Source of the DNA: Polycyclovorans sp002706265
GTDB taxonomy: Bacteria > Pseudomonadota > Gammaproteobacteria > Nevskiales > Nevskiaceae
Length of the DNA stretch: 64,000 bases
Reading direction: 5' to 3'
Assembly (NCBI GenBank): GCA_963973915.1
Contig: CAXBBM010000014.1
Coordinates: forward strand, 1-64,000
Positions 52,181 to 60,254 of this stretch are shown in pieces. The position numbers and the translations under genes are program-made. Positions within the stretch are counted from its first letter, which is position 1; every line of letters starts with the position of its first letter. The notes under the pieces were generated by a model, which was given only the letters and a program-made list of their open reading frames with translations, was not told the origin of the DNA and made no database searches.

Positions 52181-54603
52181 GGCGAAGTCTCCTGTGGGTG
52201 AGTGGACGGAAAGGTGGGCAGCAGATCGGCCGCCCAATTGAGGCCGCAATGGCGCAGCCATCCGCCGGTAAAGTCGGGGGATGCCTGCTGCACGCGGTCG
52301 ATGTCGCGCTGGTCCTGCGGCGTCGAGGCGCCGGCAAAAGCCAGCGTGACCGGCCCCAGGTCGAGGTCGAACAGGCGATTGCCCAGCCGCGACTGGTAGT
52401 AGTAGTCGCGCTTGGGCTGCGCGGTGGCGACGATTTCGATCTGCCGGCTGTTCAGCCCGAAGCCTTCGTAGATCGTGCGAATCTGCGGTTCGGTGGCTTG
52501 CGGGTTCGGCAGGAAGATTCGGCTCGCGCAGCTCTCGATGATCGCGGGCGCGATGCTCGAATCCTTGATGTCGGCCAGCGACTGCGTGGCGAAGATGACG
52601 CTGACGTTTTTCTTGCGCAGCGTCTTCAGCCACTGACGGATGCGCGCCGCGAATACCGGGTCGTCGAGGAACAGCCAGGCTTCGTCGAGGATCAGGAGCG
52701 TGGGCGCGCCGTCGAACCGCTCGTCGAAGCGGGCGAACAGATAACCGAGCACCGCCATCACGGCGGCGCGGCTCGCCATCAATTCTTCCATCTCGAAGCC
52801 CTGCACGTCGGCCATGCCCAGCCGGTCGTGGTCGGCATCGAGCAGACTGCCGTGGGCGCCGCCGAGCACGTAGGGCGCGAGCGCCTGGCGCAGCGCGTTG
52901 TTCTGCAACAGCACGGAAAACCCGGTCAGCGTGCGCTGTTCCACCGGCGCACCGGCGAGGCTTTCCAGCGCCGACCAGATGGCCGCCTTCTCGTCCGGGC
53001 CGATGCTCACGCCCTCGTGCAGCATCCGGCTTTCCAGCCATTCGGCGGCCCAAGCGCGGTAGCCTTCCTGGTCGATGCGCGCCAGCGGTTGGAACGCGAT
53101 GTCGCCATCCGTGCCCAGGTTGTAGTGCTCGCCGCCTAGGCCCAGCACTGTCGCCCGCATGGAACGACCCATGTCAAAAGCGAAGATACGCGAGCCGCGA
53201 TAACGACGGAACTGCATCGCCAGGGTGGCGAGCAGCACCGACTTGCCCATGCCGGTGGGGCCGCACACCAGCGTATGGCCCACATCGCCGATGTGCGTCA
53301 CCAGCCGGAACGGCGTGGCGCCATCGGTGCGCGTGACGATCAAGGGCGGGCCGTCGAGGTGCGCATTCTTCTGCGGCCCGGCCCACACCGCCGACACCGG
53401 CATCAGGTGCGCCAGGTTCAGCGTCGAGACGATGGGCTGGCGCACGTTGGCGTAGACGTTGCCCGGAATCGACGACAACCACGCATCCACCGCATTTAAG
53501 GTCTCGGGAATGGTGACGAAGCCGCGCCCCTGGATGACGCGCTCGATCATGCGCAGCTTCTCGTCGGCGACATCGGCATCGGTGTCGAGCACGGTCACGG
53601 TGGCGGTGACGTAGCCGAAGGCGACCTGATCGCCACCCAGTTCCTGCAACGCGGCATCCGCATCAGCCGCCTTGTTGCTGGCGTCGGTATCCACCAGCGG
53701 CGATTCCTGCTGGAAGATCGTTTCGCGCAGCAGCGCGACGACGTTCTTGCGTTTGGCGAACCACTGGCGGCGCAGGCGGCCGAGTTCCTTTTCCGCCTCG
53801 GCCTTGTCCATGCACAGGAAGCGCGTGCTCCAGCGGTAGGTGAAGCCCAGGCGGTTCAGGTCGTCGAGCAGCCCCGGCCAAGTCGAGGTCGGAAAGCCGC
53901 GCACCGTCGCCACGCGCAGATGCGCATCACCCAGCATCGGCGCCAGGCCGCCGGTCAGCGGGCAGTCGGTCAGCAGCGCGTCGAGGTGGAACGGATGTTC
54001 CGGTACGGCCACGCGATGGCGCCGCGTGGAAATGGTCGCGTGCAGATAGGTCAGCGTCTCGCCGTCATCGAGCCAGACAATCTCCGGCATCACGCCATCG
54101 AGCAGGTCGAAGCAGCGATCCGTTTCCGCCATGAACGCGCTCAGACGCTCGTGCCAATCCACGCCGCGCTGCGGCGTGTTCTCGTAGAGCAGCTTCGCGG
54201 CGCGTGCGCGGGATTCCTCCGGCGGCAGGTACACCAGCGTCAGGTGATAGGTGCTCTCGAAGTGGCTCTGGTCTTCCTCGAACACCGCGCGGCGTTCCTC
54301 GTCCACCAGCCACGACAGCGGCTCGGGAAATTCCGAGTGCGGATAGTCGGCCGCCGCCAGCCGATCGGCTTCCACGAACAAGGCCCAGCCGGAATCCAGC
54401 CGGCGCAGCGCGTTGTTCAAACGCGCCGACGTGGCGATCAGTTCGCCCTGCGTCGCGCTGTCCAGGTCCGGCCCGCGAAACCTCGCCGAGCGTTGAAAGG
54501 AACCGTCTTTGTTGAGCACCACGCCGGGCGCCACCAGCCCGGCCCAGGGCAGCCAGTCGGCAAGCAACGCGGGGCGCTGGCGGTATTCGGTGAGGTTCAA
54601 CAT
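52177..54603 (-). CDS. trbE: Conjugal transfer ATPase TrbE (VirB4-like)
   Basis: TrbE is the 808-residue VirB4-type ATPase that powers pilus assembly. It has Walker A CGPTGMGKSVLLATLA and Walker B PTLLILDEAWLFLDD. The later segment SVIFATQSLADIKDSSI fits the VirB4 fold, as does the N-terminal MLNLTEYRQRPALLADWLPW. The open frame upstream is in the trbD region and is not part of this gene. It overlaps trbJ by 4 bp and follows trbD by 10 bp. Confidence 0.96.
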   Translation of the reverse strand: MLNLTEYRQRPALLADWLPWAGLVAPGVVLNKDGSFQRSARFRGPDLDSATQGELIATSARLNNALRRLDSGWALFVEADRLAAADYPHSEFPEPLSWLVDEERRAVFEEDQSHFESTYHLTLVYLPPEESRARAAKLLYENTPQRGVDWHERLSAFMAETDRCFDLLDGVMPEIVWLDDGETLTYLHATISTRRHRVAVPEHPFHLDALLTDCPLTGGLAPMLGDAHLRVATVRGFPTSTWPGLLDDLNRLGFTYRWSTRFLCMDKAEAEKELGRLRRQWFAKRKNVVALLRETIFQQESPLVDTDASNKAADADAALQELGGDQVAFGYVTATVTVLDTDADVADEKLRMIERVIQGRGFVTIPETLNAVDAWLSSIPGNVYANVRQPIVSTLNLAHLMPVSAVWAGPQKNAHLDGPPLIVTRTDGATPFRLVTHIGDVGHTLVCGPTGMGKSVLLATLAMQFRRYRGSRIFAFDMGRSMRATVLGLGGEHYNLGTDGDIAFQPLARIDQEGYRAWAAEWLESRMLHEGVSIGPDEKAAIWSALESLAGAPVEQRTLTGFSVLLQNNALRQALAPYVLGGAHGSLLDADHDRLGMADVQGFEMEELMASRAAVMAVLGYLFARFDERFDGAPTLLILDEAWLFLDDPVFAARIRQWLKTLRKKNVSVIFATQSLADIKDSSIAPAIIESCASRIFLPNPQATEPQIRTIYEGFGLNSRQIEIVATAQPKRDYYYQSRLGNRLFDLDLGPVTLAFAGASTPQDQRDIDRVQQASPDFTGGWLRHCGLNWAADLLPTFPSTHPQETSP

Positions 54604-54613
54604 GGCATCCTCC

Positions 54614-54886
54614 TCACACGTCCAGCAGCGGCTTGTGCTTGATGTGCCGCGCGAAGACCTGCATGAACTGCGGATCGACACGCGCCCCCCACACCGCCAG
54701 CGAATGGCCGACGATCCACAGCACCACCCCCGGAATCCAAAGTTGCAGGCCCAGACCCACAGCGGCGGCCAGCGTGCCATTGGCAATGGCGACGGCACGC
54801 GGGGCACCGCCCAGCAGGATTGGCTCGGTCAGCGAGCGGTGCAGTGGTACCTCGAAGCCAGTGGCGAAGTCATCGGGCGCACTCAT
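54614..54886 (-). CDS. trbD: Conjugal transfer protein TrbD (VirB3-like)
   Basis: TrbD is a 90-residue VirB3-like membrane protein with a typical FEVPLHRSLTEPILLGGAPR opening and two hydrophobic stretches (AAAVGLGLQLWIPGVVLWIVG). It starts inside the trbC stop and lies before trbE, the VirB4 ATPase with which VirB3 proteins work. Confidence 0.93.
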   Translation of the reverse strand: MSAPDDFATGFEVPLHRSLTEPILLGGAPRAVAIANGTLAAAVGLGLQLWIPGVVLWIVGHSLAVWGARVDPQFMQVFARHIKHKPLLDV

Positions 54887-55260
54887 ACGACGGCCCCGCC
54901 GGAGAAGCTGAAGAACGACAGAAAGAACGAGGACGCGGCGAACGCAATGGACAGACCGAACACGATCTGCACCAATTTGCGAAAGCCGCCCGAGGTGTCG
55001 CCGAAGGCGAGCGCCAGGCCCGTGGCGATAATGATGATGACCGCCACGATGCGGGCCACCGGCCCCTGGATGGAATCGAGGATGGCTTGCAGCGGCCCTT
55101 CCCAGGGCATGCTGGAACCCGCTGCGTGCGCTGTGCTGGCCACCAGCAGGAACACCACGGCCAGCAGTAGCCCCTGCTGCGCCGGCACGGTGAGGCAGCG
55201 CAGGCGCGCAAGACGGAAAAGCGGATTTACGGAAGTGCGGGAAGCATGGGCAGGCGTCAT
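54883..55260 (-). CDS. trbC: Conjugal transfer pilin TrbC (VirB2-like)
   Basis: TrbC, 125 residues, is the prepilin. It has a long signal region (VPAQQGLLLAVVFLLVASTAHA, cleavage after AHA) followed by the mature pilin with two hydrophobic helices (VARIVAVIIIIATGLALAFGD and VQIVFGLSIAFAASSFFLSFF). RP4 TrbC is cyclised after processing; whether that happens here cannot be told. It overlaps trbB and trbD by 4 bp each. Confidence 0.94.
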   Translation of the reverse strand: MTPAHASRTSVNPLFRLARLRCLTVPAQQGLLLAVVFLLVASTAHAAGSSMPWEGPLQAILDSIQGPVARIVAVIIIIATGLALAFGDTSGGFRKLVQIVFGLSIAFAASSFFLSFFSFSGGAVV

Positions 55261-56270
55261 GGCAATTCTCCAAGGTGGGTTGAGGGTGGGGATGCGAGCG
55301 GCGCGAGCGCGTCGTCGAGCTGGTAGCCGTTGCCGTCGAAGCCGGTCACGCGGGCGACGGTCTGGACCTGGCGGGCACGGCCGCGACCGGCGATGAAGAC
55401 GATGACGTTCACCGCCTCGGCAATCAGCGCGCGCGGCGGCGTCATGGCGACTTCGAGGATCAGTTGTTCGAGGCGCAGCAGCGCACCGTGGGCGGAACTG
55501 GCGTGAAGGGTGGCGATCCCGCCGGGGTGCCCGGTCCCCCACACTTTGATGAGGTCCAGCGCCTCGCCGCCGCGCACCTCGCCGACGATCACGCGGTCGG
55601 GGCGCAGGCGCATCGTGGCGCGCACCAGTTCGGTCATCGACACCACGCCAGCGCGGGTGCGCAGCGGCACGTGGTCGCGCGCTGCGCACTGCAATTCCAC
55701 CGTGTCTTCGAGCACCAGCACGCGATCGTTGGTGGCTGCGATCTCGGCCAGCAACGCATTGGCCAGCGTGGTCTTGCCGGTGCTGGTGCCGCCGGCGATC
55801 AGGACGTTCTGTCGTTCGCGCACCGCGTGGCACAGGAACTCGGCTTGTTCCGCACTCAGAATGCCGTCGCTCACGTAGTCGGCCAGGCCGATCACACCGA
55901 TCGCGCGCTTGCGCAGGGCGAAGGCCGGCCCCGGCGCCGCCGGCGGCAGAATGCCCTCGAAGCGCTCGCCGGTCTCCGGCAGTTCGGCGGTCAGCAGTGG
56001 CTGGCCGCGATGCACTTCCGTGCCGACGTGCGCCGCGACCAGGCGGATGATGCGTTCGCCATCGGCGGCGGATAGCGATTCGCCGGTGGCGGCGCGGCCC
56101 GACGACAGCCGGTCGATCCACAGCGCGCCGTCCGGGTTCAACATCACTTCCACCACGTCCGGGTCTTCCAGTGCGGCGGCGATCAGCGGCCCCATCGCCG
56201 TGCGCAACATGCGGATGCGCCGATCCAGTGAGGTGGCGGAGGACGACGGCGGCTGCGGGACGGCGCTCAT
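55257..56270 (-). CDS. trbB: Conjugal transfer ATPase TrbB (VirB11-like)
   Basis: TrbB, 337 residues, is a hexameric VirB11-type ATPase. It has an N-terminal domain followed by Walker A GGTSTGKTTLANALL (160-174), the Asp box VLVLEDTVELQC, Walker B-type VIVGEVRGGEALDLIKVWGTGHPGG and the His box IATLHASSA. It overlaps the upstream CopG-like gene and trbC by 4 bp. Confidence 0.96.
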   Translation of the reverse strand: MSAVPQPPSSSATSLDRRIRMLRTAMGPLIAAALEDPDVVEVMLNPDGALWIDRLSSGRAATGESLSAADGERIIRLVAAHVGTEVHRGQPLLTAELPETGERFEGILPPAAPGPAFALRKRAIGVIGLADYVSDGILSAEQAEFLCHAVRERQNVLIAGGTSTGKTTLANALLAEIAATNDRVLVLEDTVELQCAARDHVPLRTRAGVVSMTELVRATMRLRPDRVIVGEVRGGEALDLIKVWGTGHPGGIATLHASSAHGALLRLEQLILEVAMTPPRALIAEAVNVIVFIAGRGRARQVQTVARVTGFDGNGYQLDDALAPLASPPSTHLGELP

Positions 56271-56755
56271 GAGACCGTCTCCTGTGTCTGCTCCCGCGCT
56301 TCGGCGAGCGCGGCCGCATCGTCCAGCCGTTGCGTGTCGGGCTGGATCTCGTCGTAGACCTCACGCACCAGGCTGCGCCCGCGCAGCAGGTGGCGGCCGA
56401 GCTGTTCGATGAACTGCTCGAAACGCGCCTTGCCCTGCGCCTTCGCGGCTTCCTGATGCGCTTCCGGTAGCGGCGTACTGACAGTCAGGTAGTAGCGCAC
56501 GAACAGCGCCAGCGTTTCGAGCAGGATGTTCTGGTCGCGTTCCAGCTTCTCGAACTGGCGCGACAGCCGATCCAGGCGTTTGGCCATCGCCGCTTCGCGC
56601 TGGTCGGCTGCGTCCGGCGACAGCCAGGACGCCAGCGCCGCCGCCACGATGGAGGACTTGGACACACCTTTCTTCGCGGCCAGTTCGTTCAGGCGCCTGG
56701 CGTGGTCGCGTTCGATGAACAGGTTGAGGCGATGGCGGGAATGAAGCTGGCTCAT
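56267..56755 (-). CDS. CopG-like ribbon-helix-helix protein in the tra/trb operon
   Basis: This 162-residue protein has an N-terminal ribbon-helix-helix (RHRLNLFIERDHARRLNELAAKKGVSKSSIVAAAL) and a long helical C-terminal part. Similar genes lie between traG and trbB in Tn4371-type elements and may regulate the operon. It overlaps traG and trbB by 4 bp each, so it is produced with them. Confidence 0.88.
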   Translation of the reverse strand: MSQLHSRHRLNLFIERDHARRLNELAAKKGVSKSSIVAAALASWLSPDAADQREAAMAKRLDRLSRQFEKLERDQNILLETLALFVRYYLTVSTPLPEAHQEAAKAQGKARFEQFIEQLGRHLLRGRSLVREVYDEIQPDTQRLDDAAALAEAREQTQETVS

Positions 56756-58755
56756 AGTGAGATTCCGTCGTCGGGGTCGAGGGCGGCCAGCCGCGCCGCG
56801 CGCTGCAAGCGCGGATCAAGCTGGGACGGCAGAGGCAAAGGCGCGTCGTCTTCGTCATCGAGCAGCGCCAGGTCGCTAGCCACATGCTCGGATGCGGGGT
56901 TGTAGGCGACGGCTTCGGACAGCTCGGGCTGGCGGCGTGGGCCGCCTTCGTCGGCTGCGGCGTCAGTGTCGGCAAAACCGGCAGCGACTGGCACGACAGG
57001 CGTGGAGGGAATCGCCAAGGTGCTCCAGTCATCCGGCCGCGCGCTCGGCGCATCGGCATAGCGGCCCGGTGCGAGCACAGGCGGCGGCAGCACGCGCTGC
57101 TTGAAATTGGCGTCGGCGTAGTAGCGCAGTTTCTGCGCCTTGATCGGCGGATGGCCCGAGACCATCACCACCGCCTCGTTGGTGGGAAGCTGCATCACTT
57201 CGCCTGGTGTCAGCAGTGGCCGTGCCGTCTCCTGCCGCGACACCATCAAGTGCCCGAGCCAGGGCGCGAGCCGATGGCCCGCGTAGTTGCGCTGCGCCCG
57301 CAATTCGGTGGCGGTGCCCAAGGTTTCCGAAATGCGTTTGGCGGTGCGCTCGTCGTTGGTCGCAAACGTCACGCGCACATGACAGTTGTCCAGAATCGAA
57401 TGGTTCTGACCGTAGGCTTTGTCGATCTGGTTGAGCGATTGCGAAATCAGGAAGGCGCGCAGGCCGTAGCCCGCCATGAAGGCCAAGGCGCTCTCGAAAA
57501 AATCCAGCCGGCCCAGCGCCGGAAACTCGTCGAGCATCAGCAGCAGCTTGTGCCGGCGCGCCACGCCGTCGCTGCCATCGAGTGATTCGGTGAGCCGCCG
57601 GCCGATCTGGTTGAGGATCAGGCGGATCAAAGGCTTGGTGCGGCTGATGTCGGACGGCGGCACCACCAGGTACAGCGACACCGGATGCTCGGCAGTGATC
57701 AGGTCGGCGATGCGCCAGTCGCAGCGCGAGGTGACTTCGGCCACCGTGGGATCGCGGTAGAGGCCAAGGAAACTCATCGCGGTGGACAGCACGCCCGAGC
57801 GCTCGTTATCGCTCTTGTTGAGCACTTCGCGCGCGGCGGAGGCGACGACGGGATGCGGTGATTCGCCCAGATGATGCGTGGTCATCATCCGATGAAGCGT
57901 CACCTCGAACGGGCATGCCGGGTCGGACAGGAAGTTGGCGACGCCACGCAGCGTCTTGTCTTCGCCGGCATAAAGCACATGCAGGATCGCGCCGACCAGC
58001 AGCGCGTGCGATGTCTTCTCCCAATGATTGCGGCGCTCCAATGCGCCTTCGGGATCGACCAGGATGTCAGCGATGTTCTGCACGTCGCGCACTTCATGCG
58101 CACCTCGCCGCACTTCAAGCAGCGGGTTGTAGGCTGCCGACCTGGCGTCGGTGGGGTTGAACAGCAGGCAATGCGAAAAGCGCGAGCGCCAGCCGGCGGT
58201 GATGGCCCAGTTCTCGCCCTTGATGTCGTGGATGACGGCCGACGCCGGCCAGCTCAACAAGGTCGGCACGACCAGCCCCACACCCTTGCCCGAGCGCGTG
58301 GGCGCGAAGGTCAGGACGTGTTCCGGCCCTTCATGGCGAAGGTATTGGTGCTCGAACTGGCCGAGGAAGACCCCGGCCGAACCGGCGAGACCGGCTGCGC
58401 GCACTTCGGCCACGTCGGCCCAGCGTGCCGAACCGTAGGTGGTGACGCGGCGGGCCAGCCGCGAGCGCCATACCGACAGGCCGATGGCGACCACCACTGC
58501 CACCAGGCCACTGGAACCGGCGATGGCGCCGCCCTTGAGAAAGACGTGGGGCGCGTAGGCGTCGAAGAAGAACCACCACTCGAACAGCCGCCACGGGTGA
58601 TAGACCGGCGTACCGAAGAAGTCGAACCAGGGCGCGCCCAGGCGTAGCTGATAACCCAGGGCAGCGGCGGTCCACTGCGTGGCGGCCCACACCCCGGCGA
58701 TCACGATGCCGAACACTGCCAGCACCTGACCGTACAGCACACCTGTTGCCTGCAT
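56752..58755 (-). CDS. traG: Conjugal transfer coupling protein TraG (VirD4-like)
   Basis: TraG, 667 residues, is the coupling ATPase that hands the relaxase-DNA complex to the type IV channel. Two N-terminal membrane segments (about 10-30 and 80-95) are followed by Walker A APTRSGKGVGLVVPTLL, the HDIKGENWAITAG segment, Walker B LLMLDEFPALGRLDFFE and DNCHVRVTFATND. It is the first gene of the operon that runs without a break to DUF2274. The frame start follows a 219-bp gap after eexN. Confidence 0.96.
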   Translation of the reverse strand: MQATGVLYGQVLAVFGIVIAGVWAATQWTAAALGYQLRLGAPWFDFFGTPVYHPWRLFEWWFFFDAYAPHVFLKGGAIAGSSGLVAVVVAIGLSVWRSRLARRVTTYGSARWADVAEVRAAGLAGSAGVFLGQFEHQYLRHEGPEHVLTFAPTRSGKGVGLVVPTLLSWPASAVIHDIKGENWAITAGWRSRFSHCLLFNPTDARSAAYNPLLEVRRGAHEVRDVQNIADILVDPEGALERRNHWEKTSHALLVGAILHVLYAGEDKTLRGVANFLSDPACPFEVTLHRMMTTHHLGESPHPVVASAAREVLNKSDNERSGVLSTAMSFLGLYRDPTVAEVTSRCDWRIADLITAEHPVSLYLVVPPSDISRTKPLIRLILNQIGRRLTESLDGSDGVARRHKLLLMLDEFPALGRLDFFESALAFMAGYGLRAFLISQSLNQIDKAYGQNHSILDNCHVRVTFATNDERTAKRISETLGTATELRAQRNYAGHRLAPWLGHLMVSRQETARPLLTPGEVMQLPTNEAVVMVSGHPPIKAQKLRYYADANFKQRVLPPPVLAPGRYADAPSARPDDWSTLAIPSTPVVPVAAGFADTDAAADEGGPRRQPELSEAVAYNPASEHVASDLALLDDEDDAPLPLPSQLDPRLQRAARLAALDPDDGISL

Positions 58756-58858
58756 TCCGGCCTCCGAATGTCTCCTGTACCTTGCGCGGCGAAGCGAGTG
58801 CCGCAGGTATCAGGTTCGGTGCCGGATCAGTGCAGGTCAAAGACTGTTATCGGCAAAA

Positions 58859-58876
58859 TGCAGGGCGAAAACTGCA
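58859..58876 (-). promoter_or_regulatory. Candidate LysR-type operator upstream of traG
   Basis: TGCAG-N8-CTGCA is a perfect 5-bp dyad with an 8-nt spacer (GGCGAAAA on the plus strand), 104 bp upstream of the traG start. It fits the general LysR motif T-N11-A with dyad symmetry. The LysR-family gene at 59220 is the obvious candidate regulator. No promoter was confidently located. Confidence 0.4.
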
Positions 58877-58974
58877 ATAATTCCGGCTGGCGCGCGTGTG
58901 GGACAACCGCTGCGCACGAGCGCACACTGCGGCATATCGATAAGCCGGACGTTTTTTTCACCCAATACGTCGGA

Positions 58975-59223
58975 TCAGAACCTCGGTTCTTCCGCCGGCG
59001 GCGTATAGGGCACGTCGCCGTCGCCCATGAAGCGCCGGCGGGTTGCCTCGGCCACCGCGTTGCACAACTCATCGCCGAGCGCGGCAGGGTTGTTTCGGCA
59101 TTGCTCGCGCAGTTCGGCGAGTCGTTCCGGATTGGCGATCAGCGATTCGACAGTCTCCGGCGGTGCCGAGTCGCCACAGGCGATCATCATCAATGCAAGC
59201 GATAACACCGTGAGTATTCTCAT
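58975..59223 (-). CDS. EexN-family entry-exclusion lipoprotein
   Basis: This 82-residue lipoprotein has a signal with Cys16 (LMMIACGDS) and the EexN pattern (VESLIANPERLAELREQCRNNPAALGDELCNAVAEA). Such proteins block redundant entry of the same element into the cell. Two cysteines of the mature part are spaced as in EexN. Its C-terminus (RRRFMGDG, PYTPP) closely resembles the TrbJ tail. It overlaps the LysR stop by 4 bp instead of lying in the trb operon. Confidence 0.85.
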   Translation of the reverse strand: MRILTVLSLALMMIACGDSAPPETVESLIANPERLAELREQCRNNPAALGDELCNAVAEATRRRFMGDGDVPYTPPAEEPRF

Positions 59224-60161
59224 GGCTCCATCTCCTTCGTGATGTCAGATTGATGCAAAGGCGTGTCCACGCCGATCGGACTGACCCGATCAATGAAGCG
59301 GCTCAAGGTCTCGGACGGGTCTTCATCCCGTCGCAGCAGATAGGTGATGAGGGTCGGGGAACGGCCTGCCAAGGGGCGACCGACTACATCCCCGTCCCGG
59401 CAGGCGATGAGCTGCGAGGCACCGACCAATGCCAGCGCATAACCTGCCGCCACCAGCGTCAGCATCAGTTCCAGCGAAGTCACCTGTTCGGCGATGAGAG
59501 GGTCCACGTCTGCGCGACGCAGGATGCGAGCGATCTGCTGCCCATAGCCTTCGCAGGACTGCGGATCGCACATCACCAGCGGATAGCGCAGCACCTCGTC
59601 CAACGGAATGCGCTTGTGAATCAGCAGAGGGTGTCGCGCCGGCAGAACGACCACCAGCGGATCGCTCCATGCCGGCTCGGCCACAATGCCATCCCCGACC
59701 TCGGCCGACTGGGCGAAGCCTACATCGTACAGGTCGTCGTGCAATCCCCTGATTTGCTGTGACAGGGGCACCTCGAACAGGCGGACCTCGATATCGGGAT
59801 CGTCCTGGCGGCACTGCGCCAGCAAGGCGCTCAGGCGCGGCGGCGTAATCCCGTCGGACAAGGCAACGCGCAGTTGATCCTGGTAGCCGGCGGCGACGGC
59901 CTCGACACTGTTCCGTGCCTGCTCCAGCACAGCGAAAACGCGCCGGACATGCTCCAGGAATACCTGGCCCGCGCGGGTCAGTCGCGTGCTGCGGGTCGTC
60001 CGGTCAAACAGACGAGCACCCAGCTTCTCCTCCAGTTCCTTGATGGCGCGCGACAGCGGCGACTGCTCAATATGCAGACGCTGAGCTGCACGCCCGAAGT
60101 GCAGTTCCTCGGCTACCACAATGAAGTAACGAAGATGGCGTAGCTCCATAGGCATCCTCAT
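59220..60161 (-). CDS. LysR-family transcriptional regulator
   Basis: The 313-residue protein has the LysR helix-turn-helix (ELRHLRYFIVVAEELHFGRAA, LHIEQSPLSRAIKELE) and a periplasmic-binding-like effector domain. The ATG used may be replaced by one four codons downstream (MELRHLRYF). In Tn4371-type elements a LysR-like TraR sits here and may activate the transfer operon; an aromatic-type effector cannot be excluded. eexN follows with a 4-bp overlap. Confidence 0.9.
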   Translation of the reverse strand: MRMPMELRHLRYFIVVAEELHFGRAAQRLHIEQSPLSRAIKELEEKLGARLFDRTTRSTRLTRAGQVFLEHVRRVFAVLEQARNSVEAVAAGYQDQLRVALSDGITPPRLSALLAQCRQDDPDIEVRLFEVPLSQQIRGLHDDLYDVGFAQSAEVGDGIVAEPAWSDPLVVVLPARHPLLIHKRIPLDEVLRYPLVMCDPQSCEGYGQQIARILRRADVDPLIAEQVTSLELMLTLVAAGYALALVGASQLIACRDGDVVGRPLAGRSPTLITYLLRRDEDPSETLSRFIDRVSPIGVDTPLHQSDITKEMEP

Positions 60162-60254
60162 GCCGTTTTTCTGTTCGTCTTCTGATTGGATTCATCCATC
60201 AATCAGCATCAGTCACGTTCCAAGACACGATTGCTTGCGGGAATCGCTGCACCA

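Noticed and set aside
52181..53053. Upstream extension of trbJ to 537 residues
   Set aside because: The extra part lies over trbE, a strong VirB4-type ATPase gene on the same strand. The signal-peptide ATG at 52180 is the natural start.
46795..58962. TTTTTTCACC-like strings at 46795-46804 (minus strand) and 58952-58962 (plus strand) as possible att sites of the element
   Set aside because: The two copies are in opposite orientation, the second lies inside the transfer region, and the first overlaps a likely promoter. Attachment sites should be direct repeats at the ends.
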